Assembly (NCBI GenBank): GCA_910586945.1 | Contig: CAJULO010000001.1 | Coordinates: forward strand, 1-64,000 | Source: an uncultured Christensenellaceae bacterium | GTDB lineage: Bacteria > Bacillota > Clostridia > Christensenellales > Borkfalkiaceae | Length of the DNA: 64,000 nt | Direction of reading: 5' to 3' | Part shown: piece after piece, positions 61,353 through 64,000 of the stretch | How positions within the stretch are numbered: the first letter of the stretch is position 1 | How the letters are laid out: each line of letters starts with the position of its first letter | Made by a program: the position numbers and the translations under genes | Notes under the pieces: generated by a model | Seen by the model: only the letters and a program-made list of their open reading frames with translations | Database searches by the model: none | Told to the model about the DNA's origin: nothing

Positions 61353-64000
61353 TCATTTTCTTTGATATTTGGATGATTGTCTTCAATATTAAAGTCATAT
61401 AAATCTTCACTAGCAATTTCATCTTTACTTGGTAATACATCTGGTTTAGATAGATTTTCTGTATTTGTTGTTCTTACTTGTGCAGCTTTTTGTGATTTTT
61501 CTGTGTGCTTTTTAAAGAATGTTAATTTTATATTTTTAAAGAATTTACGCCATAATAATACAATTACTGCCACTAGTATAGTGATAATTAAAATAAGAGA
61601 AATCACTAAAAGGGGAATATTTCCTTGAAATTTACCAGATTTGGTTGTTGGTTTTGCTGTTACATCACTACTTGCCACATTCTCTTCAAAGCTTTTAAAG
61701 TTTGCAATGGTTGTAATAGAATTTGTATTTTTAAATTGCATAAATGCAATTTGTTTTACGTATTTTGTTGGGTCATAACTAGAATATGGATTACCAGTTA
61801 AATTTGTATTTTTTGCATTATATGGAGCATAATATCCACTGTCATATAAAGAATAGTGCCAATACTGAATTGAGTTACCATTTTCAGATATTGTAAAATC
61901 ACCTTCACGATTGTTTATTTTTTTGATACAATCATCCTTATTACTTGCAGCAGCAATATATTTATTTTGGTATTCGTTTAATAAGTTGTTGTAGCTTTCT
62001 TCAGTTAGGTTGTCATATTTTACAGTTTCATAGATTACCCAATGCTGAGCATCTACTGCGGTACCATTGCCATCACGAGAACCTAAAAATACTTCTAAGC
62101 GATATTTTCTTTCTGTGCTACCAGTTGCAATAAAGAAATTTACATCTGTCCAATTTTTTTCTGTTTCAGCAGTGCCAGTAACTGTAGCCACAAGTTTATT
62201 ATTAGAAGCAGTAACATTAGAGGTAGAAGCAGGCATTGAGCGTAAAGTTGCTTTTTCGAATGTCTCGCGTAAAATACTTCCATCATCAACAGCCGCACTG
62301 AAATCTTGTACATAGTCTTTATCTTTATTACTATTTGTGCGGGTATATTGTGGTTGTTGACCTCGTGTACCTTTATAATAATAAATGATATTGCCACTTG
62401 CATCAACTAGATTATTTTCATTATATTCTGCATGCTTTTTATCTTTTTGCTTTTCATAATTTTTTAAGTTTGCATAGTAAATACTATTTCTAGAACTCGT
62501 TTTCCATAAACCATTTGGTTGTATATAAAAGAGAATTTGTGCTGTATTGTTGTCATACGAAGTTACAACATTACCATTATTATCATATTTATAGTTTGCA
62601 CCAAGTGTTGTTTCTAAAATATTTTTAGCATATTTATCTTGTTCTGTTTCTGTCATATCAATGAGATAGATATAGGCTTGTGCATTATTTGCTAATAACA
62701 ATCTAAGGTTTATTGCAAAGTATGAACTTGTTGTAAGTGTAGTCGATTTATTGGCAATATAACCATAGTTTTGTCCATAAATTAAGAGTGGAGATGTACT
62801 TGATAGAAGAGGATTATTAGATGTATTATTACTTTTCCAACTTGTAATTAGTGTAGAGAGTGTCGCTGCTGGACTATCTAACTTTACAGAAGTTTTATCT
62901 AAAATTCCTGTATTTGCATTTGCAGTTGAATTTGTTGTTGTGCCACCAACAAGGCCTGAACCACCTGAAGCTCCTACATAATTTGGTAGATATGGATTTA
63001 CACCAGTTGCTTTTGCTTGTGCTAAAGGAGTTGTAATAGAGCAAAAAGTCCTATTGATATTGTGTTCTACGCTTTTATTTTGTCTTTCAATAGAATCGTT
63101 AACTATTGCAAAATTTTTTTCTGCATTATATTTTGCCATGCGATGACTTGCTCTATTAAATCCAATATTAGAATTTGGTGTAGCTAGTTCTACTTCTTTA
63201 CAATAATCATTTGCAGTATGCATATTATATTTTGCATCAGAACAGTTCAAGTCTACATTTGGACTAGCAACAACTGCTGTACCTCTAGAAAAATCACCTA
63301 AATAAGTATTTTGTGTAAATGTAGTAAGTCCTACTTGTAATTCTATTGCAAATTTAGCGTCATTATCGGGACTCGTATTTTTGACAAAAAATTGAACATA
63401 TTGCCATTTTTCATCTGTGCTTTGTGTATTTTGCTCACCATAATGCACACCATAAATGTTATCCCGTCGACCATTTTTATCGTCACTTATACTAACTGCA
63501 TTGATTTTATCTGTCTGCAAGGTTATGCTTGATACAGTATTTTTAAAGTTAGTGTTTGTAGTATTTACTTGTACTAAATTTACAGTAGTGGATACTGTTG
63601 ATTTTATCCACATTCCAACAATTGCCTTTTGATTCGCTTTTAGTATAAATTCGCCATTTGTTGTAGAAGGATTTGCTCCATTAATAAAGTTATTTAAAGT
63701 TGTTGGTATCCCTGTGTTTCCAGTAAATCCATTGATTGCTGTTGTTATATCATGCTTATTATCTACAGTAATTGAATTTGCAGTTGTAGATATAGGAGTT
63801 GCAGTATTTGTAGCTGTAGTAATACTAGGAGTATTGTTAATTTTAAAATAATCATTAAATGTACTATTTATGTTATTTTTATTCCCTTGAGTTTGTGTTG
63901 CACTTCCTGTTGAAAGTGAAGCTTTCGTTGTATCTACTAAATCACAATTATAAACTACAGGCTTATTATTGAGAGTAGTTGCATCAACAACTGTATCCGC
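61349..64000 (-). CDS. large exported membrane-anchored protein, 5' end beyond the window
   Basis: The frame is open from 64000 to the stop at 61349, so at least 883 residues; the Met at 63613 is internal and not the start, since 129 further codons upstream are open and continue the same Thr/Asn-rich composition. The long extracytoplasmic part is rich in Asn, Thr and Ser with Tyr-Asn motifs. Near the C-terminus is one membrane helix (about 100 residues before the end, PLLVISLILIITILVAVIVL) and a cytoplasmic tail with KKHTEKSQKAA and acidic repeats. No sortase motif or enzymatic domain is recognised. It resembles the other surface proteins here only in architecture. Confidence 0.75.
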   Translation of the reverse strand, partial: ADTVVDATTLNNKPVVYNCDLVDTTKASLSTGSATQTQGNKNNINSTFNDYFKINNTPSITTATNTATPISTTANSITVDNKHDITTAINGFTGNTGIPTTLNNFINGANPSTTNGEFILKANQKAIVGMWIKSTVSTTVNLVQVNTTNTNFKNTVSSITLQTDKINAVSISDDKNGRRDNIYGVHYGEQNTQSTDEKWQYVQFFVKNTSPDNDAKFAIELQVGLTTFTQNTYLGDFSRGTAVVASPNVDLNCSDAKYNMHTANDYCKEVELATPNSNIGFNRASHRMAKYNAEKNFAIVNDSIERQNKSVEHNINRTFCSITTPLAQAKATGVNPYLPNYVGASGGSGLVGGTTTNSTANANTGILDKTSVKLDSPAATLSTLITSWKSNNTSNNPLLSSTSPLLIYGQNYGYIANKSTTLTTSSYFAINLRLLLANNAQAYIYLIDMTETEQDKYAKNILETTLGANYKYDNNGNVVTSYDNNTAQILFYIQPNGLWKTSSRNSIYYANLKNYEKQKDKKHAEYNENNLVDASGNIIYYYKGTRGQQPQYTRTNSNKDKDYVQDFSAAVDDGSILRETFEKATLRSMPASTSNVTASNNKLVATVTGTAETEKNWTDVNFFIATGSTERKYRLEVFLGSRDGNGTAVDAQHWVIYETVKYDNLTEESYNNLLNEYQNKYIAAASNKDDCIKKINNREGDFTISENGNSIQYWHYSLYDSGYYAPYNAKNTNLTGNPYSSYDPTKYVKQIAFMQFKNTNSITTIANFKSFEENVASSDVTAKPTTKSGKFQGNIPLLVISLILIITILVAVIVLLWRKFFKNIKLTFFKKHTEKSQKAAQVRTTNTENLSKPDVLPSKDEIASEDLYDFNIEDNHPNIKENE

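Overview
The window is AT-rich chromosomal DNA from a low-GC Bacillota (Firmicutes) bacterium, most likely an uncultured, Clostridia-like member. Three things point there. Housekeeping operons keep the Bacillus/Clostridium gene order (rsmD-coaD-ylbJ-ylbK, prs-pth-mfd-foldase, pcrA-ligA, rpoZ-priA-def-fmt-rsmB-rlmN-rpe-thiN-spoVM-rpmB-fakA-recG-yqzL-recO). Consensus TTGACA/TATAAT promoters with 17-bp spacers occur throughout. The sporulation genes ylbJ and a 22-residue spoVM are present, so the lineage probably forms spores or did recently. No prophage, transposase, CRISPR array or rRNA gene was seen.

Layout. 1-2820 is accessory or decaying: a frameshifted coding fossil, two paralogous lipoproteins with duplicated promoters, and a fragment of a Panacea/DUF4065 gene. 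2877-8785 is a complete type I restriction-modification system (hsdM-hsdS-hsdR) whose hsdS carries repeats suited to specificity switching. 9111-11342 encodes a surface-anchored papain-family protease with a proline-rich stalk. A tRNA-Pro with the unusual anticodon AGG follows (11442-11518, minus). 11824-15585 is a heterodimeric ABC exporter, then alanine racemase and the ylb-like cluster (rsmD, coaD, inverted ylbJ, patatin-like ylbK), rarA, a small membrane protein, a two-subunit iron-sulphur fumarase (minus), a CPBP protease, a frameshifted rlmH, an M14 peptidase and tadA.

25.9-34.6 kb holds prs, pth, mfd, a PrsA/SurA-like foldase lipoprotein and an MFS carrier, followed by an unknown membrane protein (minus). 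36.4-49.0 kb runs from rpsU through pcrA, ligA, rpoZ, priA, def, fmt, rsmB, rlmN, rpe and thiN to spoVM. The phosphatase/kinase/GTPase trio prpC-prkC-rsgA that normally lies between rlmN and rpe is missing. A beta-solenoid surface protein is inserted between spoVM and rpmB. 51.1-57.8 kb carries rpmB (minus), a fakA-like gene, recG, yqzL, recO, a cytidylate-kinase-like gene and a ttcA-like gene. 57.9-60.0 kb is a minus-strand group (SpoU-type methyltransferase, Nim-like flavoprotein, ung). The ung 5' end and promoter are tandemly duplicated over 89 bp. A DEDDh exonuclease follows. The right edge holds a large exported membrane-anchored protein that runs out of the window.

Functional themes are DNA repair and replication (mfd, pcrA, ligA, priA, recG, recO, ung, rarA, exonuclease), translation and tRNA/rRNA modification, and envelope proteins anchored by a C-terminal membrane helix plus a basic tail. 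The strongest second-look items are the unannotated spoVM, the A8 frameshift in rlmH, the TAEL-type and 32-bp repeats in hsdS, tRNA-Pro(AGG), a sigma-E-like promoter for ylbJ, several promoters that place the transcript start on the start codon, and the duplicated ung promoter.
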